Positions 30,998 to 45,187 of a stretch of 64,000 nucleotides of DNA are shown piece by piece. Source of the DNA: Arthrobacter sp. B3I9 (GTDB lineage Bacteria > Actinomycetota > Actinomycetes > Actinomycetales > Micrococcaceae). Position numbers and translations under genes: made by a program. The stretch spans positions 3,410,001-3,474,000 of the forward strand of contig NZ_JAUSYO010000001.1 of assembly GCF_030816935.1 (NCBI RefSeq), in the 5' to 3' direction. Position 1 is the stretch's first letter, and each line of letters begins with the position of its first letter. The notes beneath the pieces were generated by a model. The model was not told the origin of the DNA. It made no database searches and saw only the letters and a program-made list of their open reading frames with translations.

Positions 30998-31996
30998 TTG
31001 GGGACAGGGCAACCTTTGGAATCTGGATTCGCACAAATACTCCTGGAGCACGGCCCGGATGCGCTGCTGCTGCTCGCCCCCGACGGATCCATTTCCTTCC
31101 TGAACGCGGCCGCGGAGGACTTCTTCGGCTACTCCCGATCCCAGCTGTTGGGCACCGACTCCAGCCTGCTGCTCGCTGAGTCGTCCCGGCAGGACTTCCA
31201 TGATGTGCTCGCGGGCCTCGGCTCCAGCGCGGGCCGCTCCGGGCAGCCCTTCGCCGGCTTCGGGCGCCGCGCGGATGGCACAGAGGTGCCGGTGGAGATA
31301 ACGTGCTCTGCGCTCCCCTCCCGCACCAGCCCCACCGACGACGGCGGAACCGGCGGAACCGGCGCGAATGCCGTTTCTCAGGCTGGGCCTGCCGTCGCGC
31401 TGTCGGTCCGCGGCACGGCCCACCCCCGTTGGACTCCCGCCGCGCCGGCTCCGGCGGCGGCTCCGGCAGCGCCGGCGGCGTTTGCCAACCGGGAAGACCA
31501 GCTGCGGGCCCGGGTGCTGCGCGACGAACTGACGGCGCTACCCAACGGAAACCTGTTCAACGAGCGGTTGGCCGCCGCGCTGCGCCGCCCGGACCCGGTG
31601 GATGTGCTGCTGCTGAACATGGATGACCTCAAGAGCTCAAACGACATACCGGGCCGGTTGACCGACGAGCTCCTGGTGGTAGTCGCCAGCCGGCTGTGGA
31701 ACTGCGTCCGGCCGCACGACACCGTGGCCCGGCTGGGCGGCAACGAGTTTGTGGTGCTCCTGACCGAATGCCTCAATGCGGACGCGGCGGCCCGGAGGAT
31801 CGCAGAGTCGGTATCCGCGCCGATGCGCGTCGGCAGGTCCGTCGTCCGGCCCGGGGTCAGCATGGGCCTGGCTTCCAGAACCCCGCAGACGCAGGACGGT
31901 GCCGAGCTCCTGCGGCAGGCGGGAGCGGCCCTGACGGCGGCGAGGGCCACCGGGCAGCACACCTGGCTGCGGTTCCGCCCGGAGATGCTGAGCTAG
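30998..31996 (+). CDS. PAS-GGDEF protein with degenerate active site, no EAL
   Basis: About 332 residues, clearly a paralogue of the two genes before it. PAS (about 8-105) is kept; the second PAS is replaced by a Pro/Ala linker; EAL is absent. In the GGDEF domain the active motif is LGGNEF and the first metal ligand has also gone (LNMDDLKSSND in place of LDLDDFKE-ND), so both acidic metal ligands are Asn. Yet RPHD sits exactly five residues before GGNEF, an intact RxxD inhibitory site. It probably cannot make c-di-GMP but may bind it. The start is uncertain: TTG 30998 or TTG 31016, neither with a strong site. Confidence 0.75.
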   Translation: MGTGQPLESGFAQILLEHGPDALLLLAPDGSISFLNAAAEDFFGYSRSQLLGTDSSLLLAESSRQDFHDVLAGLGSSAGRSGQPFAGFGRRADGTEVPVEITCSALPSRTSPTDDGGTGGTGANAVSQAGPAVALSVRGTAHPRWTPAAPAPAAAPAAPAAFANREDQLRARVLRDELTALPNGNLFNERLAAALRRPDPVDVLLLNMDDLKSSNDIPGRLTDELLVVVASRLWNCVRPHDTVARLGGNEFVVLLTECLNADAAARRIAESVSAPMRVGRSVVRPGVSMGLASRTPQTQDGAELLRQAGAALTAARATGQHTWLRFRPEMLS

Positions 31997-32075
31997 GAGC
32001 GAGGCATCCCGGCCCGGGGGCCGCGCCAGCCCCTCCGCGCCAGCCCGTCCAAATCAGCCTGTCCAGGCCCGCTCG

Positions 32076-32921
32076 TCAGGCCGGTGAATCCAGCTTGTCG
32101 AAGTCCTGCGCCACCATCGCCTCGCTGCGCTCCCACAGCGCCCGGGCCAGCTCGGCGTCGTACGCCTGCTTGTTGGCCTTCGCGAGGGCCCGCTTTGCGT
32201 AGTACGCGCCGGAGATCCAGTCCTTGCCGGGCGTTGCGGTAGCGAGCCATACGAGCGTGTCGGCTCCCTGCTCCGGGCTGAGCAGGAAGCGGTTGAGGAA
32301 GGTCTTGTACGCGTGCCGCATCGGGCTCGTGGACTCGGCGGCGAAGTTCGTGGCGACCACGCCCGGGTGGAAGGCCGCCGTCGCGATTCCCTGGGCACGG
32401 TAGCGGTTGTTCAGCTCGGTGGTAAAGAGGATGTTCGCGAGCTTGCCCGTGCCGTAGGCGCGGTTGGTGGAGTATTTGCGCGCCGAGTCGAGGTCGTCGA
32501 GGTCCAGTTTGCCGAAGCCGTTGGCCGCGCTCGACGTGTTGATCACGGTGGCATTGCTGGCCGTTAGCACGTCCATCAGCTCCGTCGTGAGCAAGAACGG
32601 CGCCAGGTGGTTGACCTGGAAGGTCTTTTCGTGGCCGTCGGCGGTGAGCTGCCGGGGGCCCATGATCCCGCCGGCGTTGTTTGCCAGGACATCGATCCGC
32701 GGGTACGTCTCCTTCAGCTGCCGCGCGAGCTCGCGCACCTGCGCCAGCTCGGCGAAGTCGGCCACGAAGTAGTCCGCCCCGATGTCGCCGGCGATCCGTT
32801 CGGTCTTCTCGGCGGAGCGCCCGACGACGACGACCCGCTCCCCCTGCCGGCTGAGAGTCCGCGCGGCGGACGCGCCGATGCCGTCGCTGGCTCCCGTGAT
32901 GACGATGGTCCGTGCGGTCAT
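32076..32921 (-). CDS. short-chain dehydrogenase/reductase
   Basis: 281-residue NAD(P)-dependent oxidoreductase of the WW-oxidoreductase/retinol-dehydrogenase-like SDR type. It has the nucleotide motif TGASDGIGASAA, NNAGG (about 80), and the catalytic Ser in INTSS and Tyr-x-x-x-Lys in YGTGKLAN. ATG 32921 has AAGGGA about 8 bases upstream on the minus strand. It is divergent from the flavin oxidase gene. Substrate unknown. Confidence 0.88.
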   Translation of the reverse strand: MTARTIVITGASDGIGASAARTLSRQGERVVVVGRSAEKTERIAGDIGADYFVADFAELAQVRELARQLKETYPRIDVLANNAGGIMGPRQLTADGHEKTFQVNHLAPFLLTTELMDVLTASNATVINTSSAANGFGKLDLDDLDSARKYSTNRAYGTGKLANILFTTELNNRYRAQGIATAAFHPGVVATNFAAESTSPMRHAYKTFLNRFLLSPEQGADTLVWLATATPGKDWISGAYYAKRALAKANKQAYDAELARALWERSEAMVAQDFDKLDSPA

Positions 32922-33111
32922 GAAGTGTCCCTTTGGTTGGAAGCGGTTGCCGTTCCTACAACGGCGCCCGGCCGGGTAATGTTCCCCGTCCGGCCGTTGC
33001 TTCCGCAGGCAGCCGGCCGCATCCCTGCCGGCACCGCTGGTCTCCATTTCCCTCTTGCCAGTTCCCCTGAACGGTGGGAATCTGCTCCCAGGAGAGAGAG
33101 GCCGTGAGGCC

Positions 33112-34506
33112 ATGGCACAGCGCACGGAGATCGACGGCGGTGCTGTCGACGAACTACACAGGACCTTCCGGGGCGACATCTACCGTCCGGATGATCCCGG
33201 CTATGACGAGCTTCGCAGGGTGTGGAACGGATCGATTGATCGCCATCCCGCCATCATAGCGCGATGCACCGGCGCCGCAGATATCCGCGCCGCACTCCGG
33301 CTCGCCCGCTCGCAGGATCTGCTGGTCGCCGTGCGTGGAGGCGGCCATAGCTTCCCGGGGCTGTCCGTCTGCGACGGCGGCATGGTCATCGACCTCGGGG
33401 CGATGAAAGGGATCCGCGTGGATCCCTCGGAGGGAACGGTACGGGTCCAGGCGGGAGTGCTGCTCGGCGAGCTGGATCGCGCTACCCAGGAGTTCGGGCT
33501 CGCTGTTCCTTCAGGAATAGTCACGCATACCGGCATGGCGGGCCTGACGCTGGGCGGCGGCATCGGGTGGGTCATGCGGAAGTACGGACTCACCATTGAC
33601 CAGCTTCTGTCCGTAGACCTCATCACCGCCGACGGCGAGCTGGTCAGGGCAAGCCAAGAGCAGAACGCAGACCTGTTCTGGGGCGTGCGGGGCGGTGGGG
33701 GGAACTTCGGCATCGTCACTGAGTTCGAGTTCCGCCTCAACCCTGTAGGGCCCTACGTCATGGCGGGCCCGGTCTTCTGGCCGATGGAAAATGCACCGGA
33801 AGTGCTGAGGTTTTACCGCGACTGGATCGCGCACGCCCCCGACGAGCTCATGACGATCGCCGTGCAGCGGAGGGCGCCGGCGCTGCCGATCGTCCCGCCG
33901 GACCTGGTCGGCAAGCACGTGGTGGCGATCGTCGCCTGCTACACGGGCCCCGTCGAGGACGGCGAAAGAGTCCTACGGCCTCTGAAGGAATTCGGTTCGC
34001 CCGTGCTCGATTTCTGCCGGCCGAAGCCGTATCTGGAGCATCAGATGATGTTCGATCCATCCTTCCCGCACGGCTGGTCTTACTACGTCCGGTCCTGCGA
34101 CGTCGCAGCACTGACCGACGACGTCATTGACGTCGCCGTCGAACACGGCAGCAGCATCTCCTCGCCCGTCACCAGCGTCGCCATGTGGCAAATGGGCGGA
34201 GCCGTGGGGCGGATCGATGACAGCGACACGGCGTTCAACGGCCGACGAGCCGGCTTCACCTTCAACATCAACGGCAACAGCAAGACGGCCGACAACTTCG
34301 ATGCTGAGCGGGAATGGGCCCGCAACTACTGGTCTGCGCTCGCACCCCACCACACCGGCGTCTACGTCAACTTCCTCATGGAAGAGGGCGAGGAACGGAT
34401 CCGGCAGGCTTACGGGGCGGCCAAGTACGACCGGTTGAAGACACTGAAGCGCAAGTACGACCCGACGAACGTCTTTACCCTCAACCAGAACATCAAGCCG
34501 GATTGA
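33112..34506 (+). CDS. FAD-linked oxidase, berberine-bridge-enzyme type
   Basis: 464 residues. The FAD-binding PCMH domain (about 40-210) includes RGGGHSFPG, whose His (about 79) is the usual 8-alpha covalent FAD site. The second (cysteinyl) FAD link of plant BBE enzymes is absent: the loop reads THTGMAGLTLGGGIGW. The C-terminal BBE motif has YVNFLMEEGEERIRQAYG and KYDPTNVFTLNQNI. Such enzymes oxidise sugars or secondary metabolites with O2. No signal peptide is seen. ATG 33112 follows GGAGAGAGAGG. It is divergent from the SDR, and both may act on the same compound. Confidence 0.88.
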   Translation: MAQRTEIDGGAVDELHRTFRGDIYRPDDPGYDELRRVWNGSIDRHPAIIARCTGAADIRAALRLARSQDLLVAVRGGGHSFPGLSVCDGGMVIDLGAMKGIRVDPSEGTVRVQAGVLLGELDRATQEFGLAVPSGIVTHTGMAGLTLGGGIGWVMRKYGLTIDQLLSVDLITADGELVRASQEQNADLFWGVRGGGGNFGIVTEFEFRLNPVGPYVMAGPVFWPMENAPEVLRFYRDWIAHAPDELMTIAVQRRAPALPIVPPDLVGKHVVAIVACYTGPVEDGERVLRPLKEFGSPVLDFCRPKPYLEHQMMFDPSFPHGWSYYVRSCDVAALTDDVIDVAVEHGSSISSPVTSVAMWQMGGAVGRIDDSDTAFNGRRAGFTFNINGNSKTADNFDAEREWARNYWSALAPHHTGVYVNFLMEEGEERIRQAYGAAKYDRLKTLKRKYDPTNVFTLNQNIKPD

Positions 34507-34550
34507 GGACCTTACCCACGGCTGGTTCGTGTCCGGGGCGTTAACTGCGG

Positions 34551-34582
34551 GAGAGCCTCCGACCTGGTGGTTGGAGGCTCTC
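34551..34582. terminator. hairpin between FAD oxidase and 5S rRNA
   Basis: Perfect 10-bp arms GAGAGCCTCC and GGAGGCTCTC around 12 bases. It lies 18 bases past the 5S 3' end on the minus strand and 45 bases after the oxidase stop, so it can end both transcripts. Confidence 0.7.
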
Positions 34583-34599
34583 GACCGTGTTAATTTATG

Positions 34600-34716
34600 T
34601 CCGGCGGTGACCTACTCTCCCACACCCTCCCGGGTGCAGTACCATCGGCGCTGTGGGTCTTAGCTTCCGGGTTCGGGATGGGACCGGGCGTTTCCCCCAC
34701 GCTATGACCGCCGTAA
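34600..34716 (-). rRNA. rrf: 5S ribosomal RNA
   Basis: Minus-strand 5S gene of about 117 bases. On the plus strand it begins TCCGGCGGTGACCTACTCTC and ends GACCGCCGTAAC, with complementary ends and the conserved CCCATCCCGAACCCGG (reverse strand). It is last in the rRNA operon. Ends are placed by eye, plus or minus a few bases. Confidence 0.95.
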
Positions 34717-34854
34717 CCCTGTTACCCGTCCCCCGGGCCCGGTGACCGGGTGGGGGTGGGAAGTCTGTGGTTACAACTTGTGCTCCTGCCGGTGAGGGCA
34801 GGGGTGGTGTTGTTATTCAGTTGTTCGGTTCTCAAGCAACGGGTTTGTTGGTTG

Positions 34855-34878
34855 GGAACCACATAGTGGACGCAAGCA
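34855..34878 (-). other. 3' arm of the 23S processing stem
   Basis: On the plus strand CCACATAGTGGACGCAAGCA. In the transcript it pairs with 38212-38236 on the other side of 23S (about 22 of 25 bases), the stem normally cut by RNase III. Confidence 0.65.
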
Positions 34879-34948
34879 GTCTTGTTTCTTTTTACCACCC
34901 CGTGGTGCAAACGTCTTTTGAAGTGCCGTTTGCGGGAGTGGTGTGTGG

Positions 34949-40119
<5,171 letters not shown>

Positions 40120-40356
40120 AGAAAAACAGACACAACCAACAACCCCCGGGAAAACGGGAGCATTGACTGCACAAAATTTGAAACCAGCTGTAAAAACCAG
40201 ACCACACCACGGGGTGGCATAATCCGGCAAAACAACCAATCCATTACAATAAATTGGTATCAACAAACTTGGCACACTATTGAGTTCTCAAACAACAGAC
40301 ACACCCGGCACCACCACAACCATCACAGTCGCGGATCGCTCCGGAGCAACTTTTCA
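40120..40356 (-). promoter_or_regulatory. rRNA operon leader
   Basis: Transcribed leader before 16S on the minus strand. TTGTTTGAGAACTCAATAGT (reverse of about 40273-40292) is the conserved nut/boxA-like antitermination element of actinobacterial rRNA operons. CCACCCCGTGGTG nearby is a small hairpin. Confidence 0.65.
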
Positions 40357-40385
40357 AACTTACCCGGCTTCGAGGAGCTTTGCAA
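40357..40385 (-). promoter_or_regulatory. rRNA operon promoter
   Basis: On the minus strand TTGCAA, 17 bases, TAAGTT, followed by TGAAAAGTTGCTCCGGAGCG, a start region often seen before Micrococcaceae rRNA genes. No open frame covers it. The hexamers are only fair matches, so this is a best guess. Confidence 0.5.
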
Positions 40386-40730
40386 ATCAGCGTTTCCGCG
40401 ATTTGCAGTTCCATGAGCGGGTCCCCGCCCTAATCAGCACACACATTTACGTGCCGTTTTCGGGCTGTTTATCAGGGGGTCGGTCGCTATCTTTCCGCAT
40501 CAGCGGCGGCGACTCGAATTACTTTACACGGCTCCGGGACCCGGCACAAATCCGGCCAAACGGGATGCCCGTGCGGGCGGAGTCCCCGGAATTCCGCGGA
40601 CCAGCGGCCTACGCGGGGGGTGCGGCGGGCTCCCCGGCGGCGCGTGAGGATTTGTGGACCCCATCACACGCCGCAGGAGAAACGCCGTCGTCCGTTGCGG
40701 GACTCGCGGGACACTCGTTAGGCTAGATGG
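40386..40730. other. space upstream of the rRNA operon
   Basis: About 345 bases between the rRNA promoter and the SDR gene. It is likely to hold upstream activating DNA for the rRNA promoter (AT-rich patch near 40440-40500). No gene is supported; the open frame across it reads through the leader and is not called. Confidence 0.4.
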
Positions 40731-40749
40731 TAAGCATGCTTAGCATGCT
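40731..40749 (+). promoter_or_regulatory. palindromic operator-like site before the SDR
   Basis: TAAGCATGCTTA (12-base perfect palindrome) followed directly by the palindrome AGCATGCT, 34 bases before the SDR start. Two adjoining dimer sites suggest a repressor operator. The regulator is not identifiable here. Confidence 0.5.
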
Positions 40750-40782
40750 GTCCGTATGCAGACACACCATCGGAGGAGCACC

Positions 40783-41676
40783 ATGACTGACCAGTACACG
40801 TTCAAGAACCCGGTAACAGCGTACGAAGACATTGAGCCTCCCAAGCAGCACCAGCCGGAGCCAGGCCTGGACGCGGAACTGACGCCTAAGGCGGACCTCG
40901 GCGAAAACACGTACCGCGGCACCGGCCGGCTTGAGGGCCGCAAGGCCATCGTCACGGGCGCTGATTCCGGCATCGGGGCCGCAACGGCCATCGCTTTCGC
41001 CCGCGAGGGGGCCGACGTCGTGCTCTCCTACCTGCCGGAGGAGGAAGAGGACGCAGCCCGGATCGCAAACCTGATCGAAAAGGCGGGCCGCAAGGCGGTC
41101 AAGGCCCCAGGCGACCTCAAGGACGCGGCGATGTGCCGGGAACTCGTGGACCTTGCCCTGCGCGAGCTCGGGGGCCTGGACCTGCTGGTGAACAACGCCG
41201 GCAAGCAGGTGGCGCAGGAGGACTTCAAACAGATCAGCGACGAGCAGTTCGACCACACGCTGAAGACCAACGTCTACGCCATGTTCTGGCTGACCAAGGC
41301 CGCGGTCCCCCACCTGCCGGCTGGTTCCACCATCATCAACACCACGTCCATCCAGGCGTACAACCCGTCGCCGACGCTCGTGGACTACGCCACCACGAAG
41401 GCGGCCATCAACAACTTCACCAAGGGCCTGGCCCAGCAGCTGGCACCCAAGGGAATCCGCGTCAATGCCGTGGCACCGGGCCCCATCTGGACGCCGCTGC
41501 AGGTCAGCAGCGGCCAGCCGAAGGAGGAGCTGCCCGAGTTCGGCAAGAGCACTCCCCTGGGCCGCGCCGGCCAGCCGGCCGAGCTGGCCCCGGCCTACGT
41601 GTTCCTCGCGTCGGCGGAGTCCAGCTACGTGGTGGGCGAGACCCTGAACGTCAACGGCGGCAACCCCACGCCGTAG
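40783..41676 (+). CDS. general-stress-type SDR oxidoreductase
   Basis: 297 residues. It has the long N-terminal extension of the GSP39/YghA SDR group ([23 protein letters not shown], about 5-27). The nucleotide motif is [18 protein letters not shown] follows, and the catalytic Ser/Tyr/Lys lie in [24 protein letters not shown] 40783 follows CGGAGGAG, better than the in-frame ATG 40756. A terminator follows. Members are often induced by salt, ethanol or sporulation; the substrate is unknown. Confidence 0.9.
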   Translation: MTDQYTFKNPVTAYEDIEPPKQHQPEPGLDAELTPKADLGENTYRGTGRLEGRKAIVTGADSGIGAATAIAFAREGADVVLSYLPEEEEDAARIANLIEKAGRKAVKAPGDLKDAAMCRELVDLALRELGGLDLLVNNAGKQVAQEDFKQISDEQFDHTLKTNVYAMFWLTKAAVPHLPAGSTIINTTSIQAYNPSPTLVDYATTKAAINNFTKGLAQQLAPKGIRVNAVAPGPIWTPLQVSSGQPKEELPEFGKSTPLGRAGQPAELAPAYVFLASAESSYVVGETLNVNGGNPTP

Positions 41677-41786
41677 CCCCGACGCCGTAGCCGGACCCCC
41701 GCACCGCCGGACCCCCAGCACCGCGGGACGCCCGGCATTCGACGCCCGGCCCGGAGCCGTAGTCCGAGTTCCGGGGATTTAACACA

Positions 41787-41836
41787 GGCGGGCCCTTCCG
41801 CGTACAGCCCTCGGGCTGCATGCGGAAGGGCCCGCC
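41787..41836. terminator. strong terminator between SDR and next gene
   Basis: Perfect 15-bp stem GGCGGGCCCTTCCGC/GCGGAAGGGCCCGCC with an inner hairpin CAGCCC/GGGCTG, followed by TTTG. It sits between converging genes (SDR plus strand, membrane gene minus strand). Confidence 0.88.
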
Positions 41837-41845
41837 TTTGTGCGC

Positions 41846-42313
41846 TCAGTGCGCGGGCACTTCGTCCACGAACGGAACCTGGGCAGCGTACTGCTGGTAC
41901 AGCTTCAGCGCCTCGTCGGTGTCGATGTGGCCGAAGCTCAGGGTGTCCCGTAGCCCTTCCAGCTGGGCGTTGGCCGTCTCCGCCGCGCTGACCCTGTCCG
42001 CAATCGAGTGGGAATTGGCGAAGTTCGTTGCCAGTGCCGCGGCGACAGACAGCAGCACGGCCCCTAGGCACAGGGCCCGCCAGACAATGGAGTCGTCCTC
42101 CAGCGAGAAAACCCCCTGGAGGGCGTTGGTGAAACCGGTGCCCCCGAGGGCCGGTCCGGCTGTGAGCATGGCGGCCAGGGCGCTACCTATGACGCTGATG
42201 TTGGAGAGTTTGTTCCGTCGCGGCCGTTCCCGTCCCAAATAGGAGCGGACGGCCTGCTGTTTCTGTTCAATGCGGTTGGAAAGCAACTGCCGCGTATCCG
42301 ATGTCTCATCCAT
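41846..42313 (-). CDS. two-helix membrane protein of unknown function
   Basis: 155 residues. A charged N-terminal part (NRIEQKQQAVRSYLGRERPRR, about 13-33) precedes two hydrophobic segments (ISVIGSALAAMLTAGPALGG and LCLGAVLLSVAAALATNF). A C-terminal helical segment follows (VSAAETANAQLEGLRDTLSF). The layout recalls SLATT-type proteins, but the match is too weak to claim. ATG 42313 has AGCAGGT before it. The small membrane protein upstream on the same strand may share its promoter. Confidence 0.7.
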   Translation of the reverse strand: MDETSDTRQLLSNRIEQKQQAVRSYLGRERPRRNKLSNISVIGSALAAMLTAGPALGGTGFTNALQGVFSLEDDSIVWRALCLGAVLLSVAAALATNFANSHSIADRVSAAETANAQLEGLRDTLSFGHIDTDEALKLYQQYAAQVPFVDEVPAH

Positions 42314-42407
42314 GACCTGCTACCAGCCTCCCTCGCCGATGCCACATGGGTCCAGATTCCCACCGCCCCTGTGGTGTGTCCAGACTCGGCGAGGGCCGGC
42401 ACGGCGT

Positions 42408-42602
42408 CTACCGGAACCACAAAGCCGGCGGGATCCGGTTGGGGGCACCCGAATACGGTTCGCTGGGCAGATCACCCGCAGTCCATTTGGCGTTGGACCG
42501 CACCTCGGGGGTGTGGCCGTGGCCGTCTTTGAGCACTGCGCGGAACGTAGCACCGCCGGAGAAGAGCACGATTCCGGCAATCAGGACTACGAGCATTTCC
42601 AT
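42408..42602 (-). CDS. 64-residue single-helix membrane protein, W-TAG-LPS-PYS family
   Basis: Starts MEMLVVLIAGIVLFSGGATF (one helix), then LKDGHGHTPE, then the tail WTAGDLPSEPYS and a short end. It matches the 22908-23087 protein in helix, charged turn and tail motif. AAAGGTG lies 9 bases before the ATG at 42602. It is 94 bases upstream of the 155-residue membrane gene on the same strand and divergent from the BTAD regulator. Function unknown. Confidence 0.72.
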   Translation of the reverse strand: MEMLVVLIAGIVLFSGGATFRAVLKDGHGHTPEVRSNAKWTAGDLPSEPYSGAPNRIPPALWFR

Positions 42603-42733
42603 TGTTGATACACCTTTGGTGGTGAGTGGATTGGATGAATCCAGTGTCTTCGGCGGCCGTGTGAGCAAGCGTGTGATGCGTCGCCCGGATGCGGAAGAGC
42701 CGGGCCGAGACGCCGCGCATCCCCCGGCGTAAC

Positions 42734-44545
42734 ATGGCCCGTATGGCCGAGACGTGGATCCGGCTCCTCGGTCCGCCCGTGATCGAGTCCCCCGACACTC
42801 CTCCCGCGCAGCCCCGAGGGCGCAAGGCGTGGGCGGTGCTGGCCTACCTCGCCCTGCAGCCCGAAGGCATCAGCCGTTCCCGCACCGCCCCGCTGCTGTT
42901 TCCCGACGCCGCCGACCCGCTGGGCGCCCTCCGCTGGAATCTGTCCGAACTGCGCCGGACCCTGACCGGTGTCACCATCGCCGGCGATCCCCTGCGGCTG
43001 GTGCTGCAGCCGTCCTGGCGCTGCGATGCCCTGGAGCTTGTGGGCCCGGCGGGCAACGGCGGCCTTGACCCACGCAAGTTCAACGGCCAGCTGCTCGAGG
43101 GTCTTGCCTTCGGGGACAGCCCCGTGTTCGACTCCTGGCTGGCGGACCAGCGGTACCGGCTCGAAAAGTGCGTCCAGTCGCTGCTCTACGAAGCTTCGCT
43201 GGCGGCCTTGGCGTCGGGCGCTCCGGCGGACGCGGCCGAGCTGAGCTCGCAGGCGCTGCGCCGGGATCCCTTCAACGCGGACTCCACGGCCGTCCTGGTG
43301 AAGGCGCTCGTGGCGATGGGCGAGCACCGCCGGGCGCGCGAGCAGGTCACCAAGTTCGAGAACCTCTACCATCAGGAGCTGGGCCTGCCGCTGCCCGCTG
43401 AGGTTCGACGCGCCCTTGCCGCGTCGGGTCCGGCGGCGGACCCGAAGATCCCCGCGAATGTGGCCACCGTGCGGTCCTATCTCGACGCCGGAAGCGCCTC
43501 ACTGTCGGCAGGCGCCGTCGACCGCGGGCTCGATCAGCTGCGTCTCGCCGTCGTGCTGGCCCAACGCCACGGTGACCGTCACCTGATCGCCGAGTCGCTG
43601 GTGACGCTGTCCGGGGCGCTGATCCATCAGGCGGGCGGCCGCGGCGCCGAAGTTGCCGATTTCCTGCACCGTGCGTTGTCGGCGGAAGCGTCCGACGGCG
43701 TCTCCCGGACTGCCGCGGCTGCCTTGTGCGAGCTGGGCTATCTGTCCGTCCAGCGCGGCGTTCCGGACCGCGCGGCGGGCTGGCTGGACCGGGCGCGGCA
43801 GGCCGCCGAGGGCATGCCGGACGAACAGGCGAGGATCCTGGCGATCCAGGGCATGCTGGCCTCGGACACGGCGCATTACGAGGACGCCGTCGCGGCCCTC
43901 ACCGAGTCCGGAAGGCTCGCCCAGTCGGTCGGGAACCGCCGGCAGCAGGCGTTCAGTGCGGCGTTGCTGGGGCGCGTGCATCTGCTTCGCAAGGAGCTGG
44001 ACCTGGCTGCGGCGTGCCTGGATCAGGCGCTGGAATGGGTCACGGCGGAGCACTGGACGGCGTTCGAGCCGTTTGTCGACGGGGTCCGGGGCGAGACCTA
44101 CCTGGCGGCCGGCCGGCTGGAGGAAGCTGCGGCGCTGATCGACCGGTCATGGGTGATGGCCGAGCTTGCCGGCGATCACTGCTACATGGCGCTAGCTGCA
44201 GGGGCCGAAGCCCGGCTGTTCCTGGCCCACGGGGACCTGGTCGCCGCCGAACACTGGATCAGCCGGGGCATGGAACCTAAGCCCTGGTACCTCTGGTACT
44301 CCGCCCGGCTGCTGGACGCCGCCGCGGAGGTCGCCCTCGCCACTAAGTCGCCGCGTGCCGTGGAGTTCGTGGACCGGCTGGCGGCGCTGGCCAGCAGCAG
44401 CGGCATGCGCGAGTTCGCGGTCCGGGCGCAGTCGCACCGGGCGGTGCTGGGTGACGAGGCCGCGGCACAGGCAGTGCCCTGGCTGGCGAAGGAGATCGAC
44501 AACCCTGCACTGACGGAGTTCCTGGTGCAGCGGCACGGCGCCTGA
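42734..44545 (+). CDS. BTAD/SARP-like regulator with TPR repeats
   Basis: About 603 residues. An OmpR-like winged helix (about 5-90: WIRLLGPPVIESP, GRKAWAVLAYLALQPEGISR, LRWNLSELRRTL) is followed by a bacterial transcriptional activation domain (about 95-240, ending EQVTKFENLYHQELGLPLP). Then come TPR-type helices (about 260-590, rich in Ala and Leu, for example AAGWLDRARQAAEGMPDEQAR). No ATPase domain is present. The start is ATG 42734 or 42743; neither has a good ribosome site, so it may be leaderless. The target is unknown; BTAD proteins often control nearby genes, here the divergent small membrane protein. Confidence 0.85.
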   Translation: MARMAETWIRLLGPPVIESPDTPPAQPRGRKAWAVLAYLALQPEGISRSRTAPLLFPDAADPLGALRWNLSELRRTLTGVTIAGDPLRLVLQPSWRCDALELVGPAGNGGLDPRKFNGQLLEGLAFGDSPVFDSWLADQRYRLEKCVQSLLYEASLAALASGAPADAAELSSQALRRDPFNADSTAVLVKALVAMGEHRRAREQVTKFENLYHQELGLPLPAEVRRALAASGPAADPKIPANVATVRSYLDAGSASLSAGAVDRGLDQLRLAVVLAQRHGDRHLIAESLVTLSGALIHQAGGRGAEVADFLHRALSAEASDGVSRTAAAALCELGYLSVQRGVPDRAAGWLDRARQAAEGMPDEQARILAIQGMLASDTAHYEDAVAALTESGRLAQSVGNRRQQAFSAALLGRVHLLRKELDLAAACLDQALEWVTAEHWTAFEPFVDGVRGETYLAAGRLEEAAALIDRSWVMAELAGDHCYMALAAGAEARLFLAHGDLVAAEHWISRGMEPKPWYLWYSARLLDAAAEVALATKSPRAVEFVDRLAALASSSGMREFAVRAQSHRAVLGDEAAAQAVPWLAKEIDNPALTEFLVQRHGA

Positions 44546-44860
44546 CGCCGCTTGAAAATCTAGCCCACGTGGTGGATGGTGAAAGCCGTCAGGAACGCAA
44601 CGGATGCCACGAGGCCGGTCAGGTTGTGGTCATGTCGCCCAAAGGTGCCGACAATGACTTAGCCAACAGAAGCTCTCCCCCAGTATGTGAAATAGCTCCC
44701 CGAAAGACGGGGTGCGGCCGCGCCAGCCGGAAAAGCTTCATGAGCGAGAGCGCGGACCGCTGACGGGAGCTGACCCCCAGAGGTCAGCCCTCCTGACCGT
44801 TGAGCAGGGCCCGTAGGAGGTTGAGGCGGTTCCGGGCCGCCGGAGCGAGCCTTGCCCGGA
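44546..44860. other. gap after the BTAD regulator
   Basis: 315 bases. A hairpin GCTGACC/GGTCAGC (44769-44788) may terminate transcripts. On the minus strand a 33-codon frame (44560-44658) ends in GLVASVAFLTAFTIHHVG, which looks like the end of a membrane protein, but it has no start and an upstream stop; I see it as a possible remnant only. Confidence 0.35.
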
Positions 44861-45178
44861 TCATGGGCGGTCTTCTGAGGCGCTGTCTTCCTGTGATCGC
44901 TCGCGTTCTGCCGAGGCGTTGGTTTCGTCGTCGCTGTAGGGGGCCTTCCGTCGTGGGGGGAGCTCGTTGATCAGTTCGTTGACGGCGTGGGCGAGGAGGT
45001 CACGTTCGTAGGCCGGCAGTTCCAGTGAGCCGTTGAGGTAGGCGTCGATTTCGTATTCACCCGCGGTACCCGTGAAGCTGAAATAACGCATCCACACCTC
45101 GCCGAGGGGAATCCGGGATTCTTCCATTGCTTTCCGGATAGCTTGTGCGTGAACGTTGGATTCATCGAACGCGTCCAC
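44861..45178 (-). CDS. conserved hypothetical acidic protein
   Basis: 105 residues starting at GTG 45178, nine bases after TAGGAGG (minus strand), a strong site. The first 75 residues are a compact domain (MDAFDESNVHAQAIRKAMEE, VWMRYFSFTGTAGEYEIDAY, LPAYERDLLAHAVNELINEL) and the last 30 are charged and disordered. The family is not one I can name; similar proteins seem common in Arthrobacter. It begins only 9 bases past the stop of the GAF-ANTAR gene, so they are probably co-transcribed. Confidence 0.75.
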   Translation of the reverse strand: MDAFDESNVHAQAIRKAMEESRIPLGEVWMRYFSFTGTAGEYEIDAYLNGSLELPAYERDLLAHAVNELINELPPRRKAPYSDDETNASAERERSQEDSASEDRP

Positions 45179-45187
45179 AGAAACCTC

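Noticed and set aside
29243..31423. 726-codon minus-strand frame across two GGDEF genes
   Set aside because: It spans the boundary of two sure plus-strand genes and has no motif.
44569..44763. 64-codon plus-strand frame after the BTAD gene
   Set aside because: No good ribosome site, no motif, polar low-information sequence.
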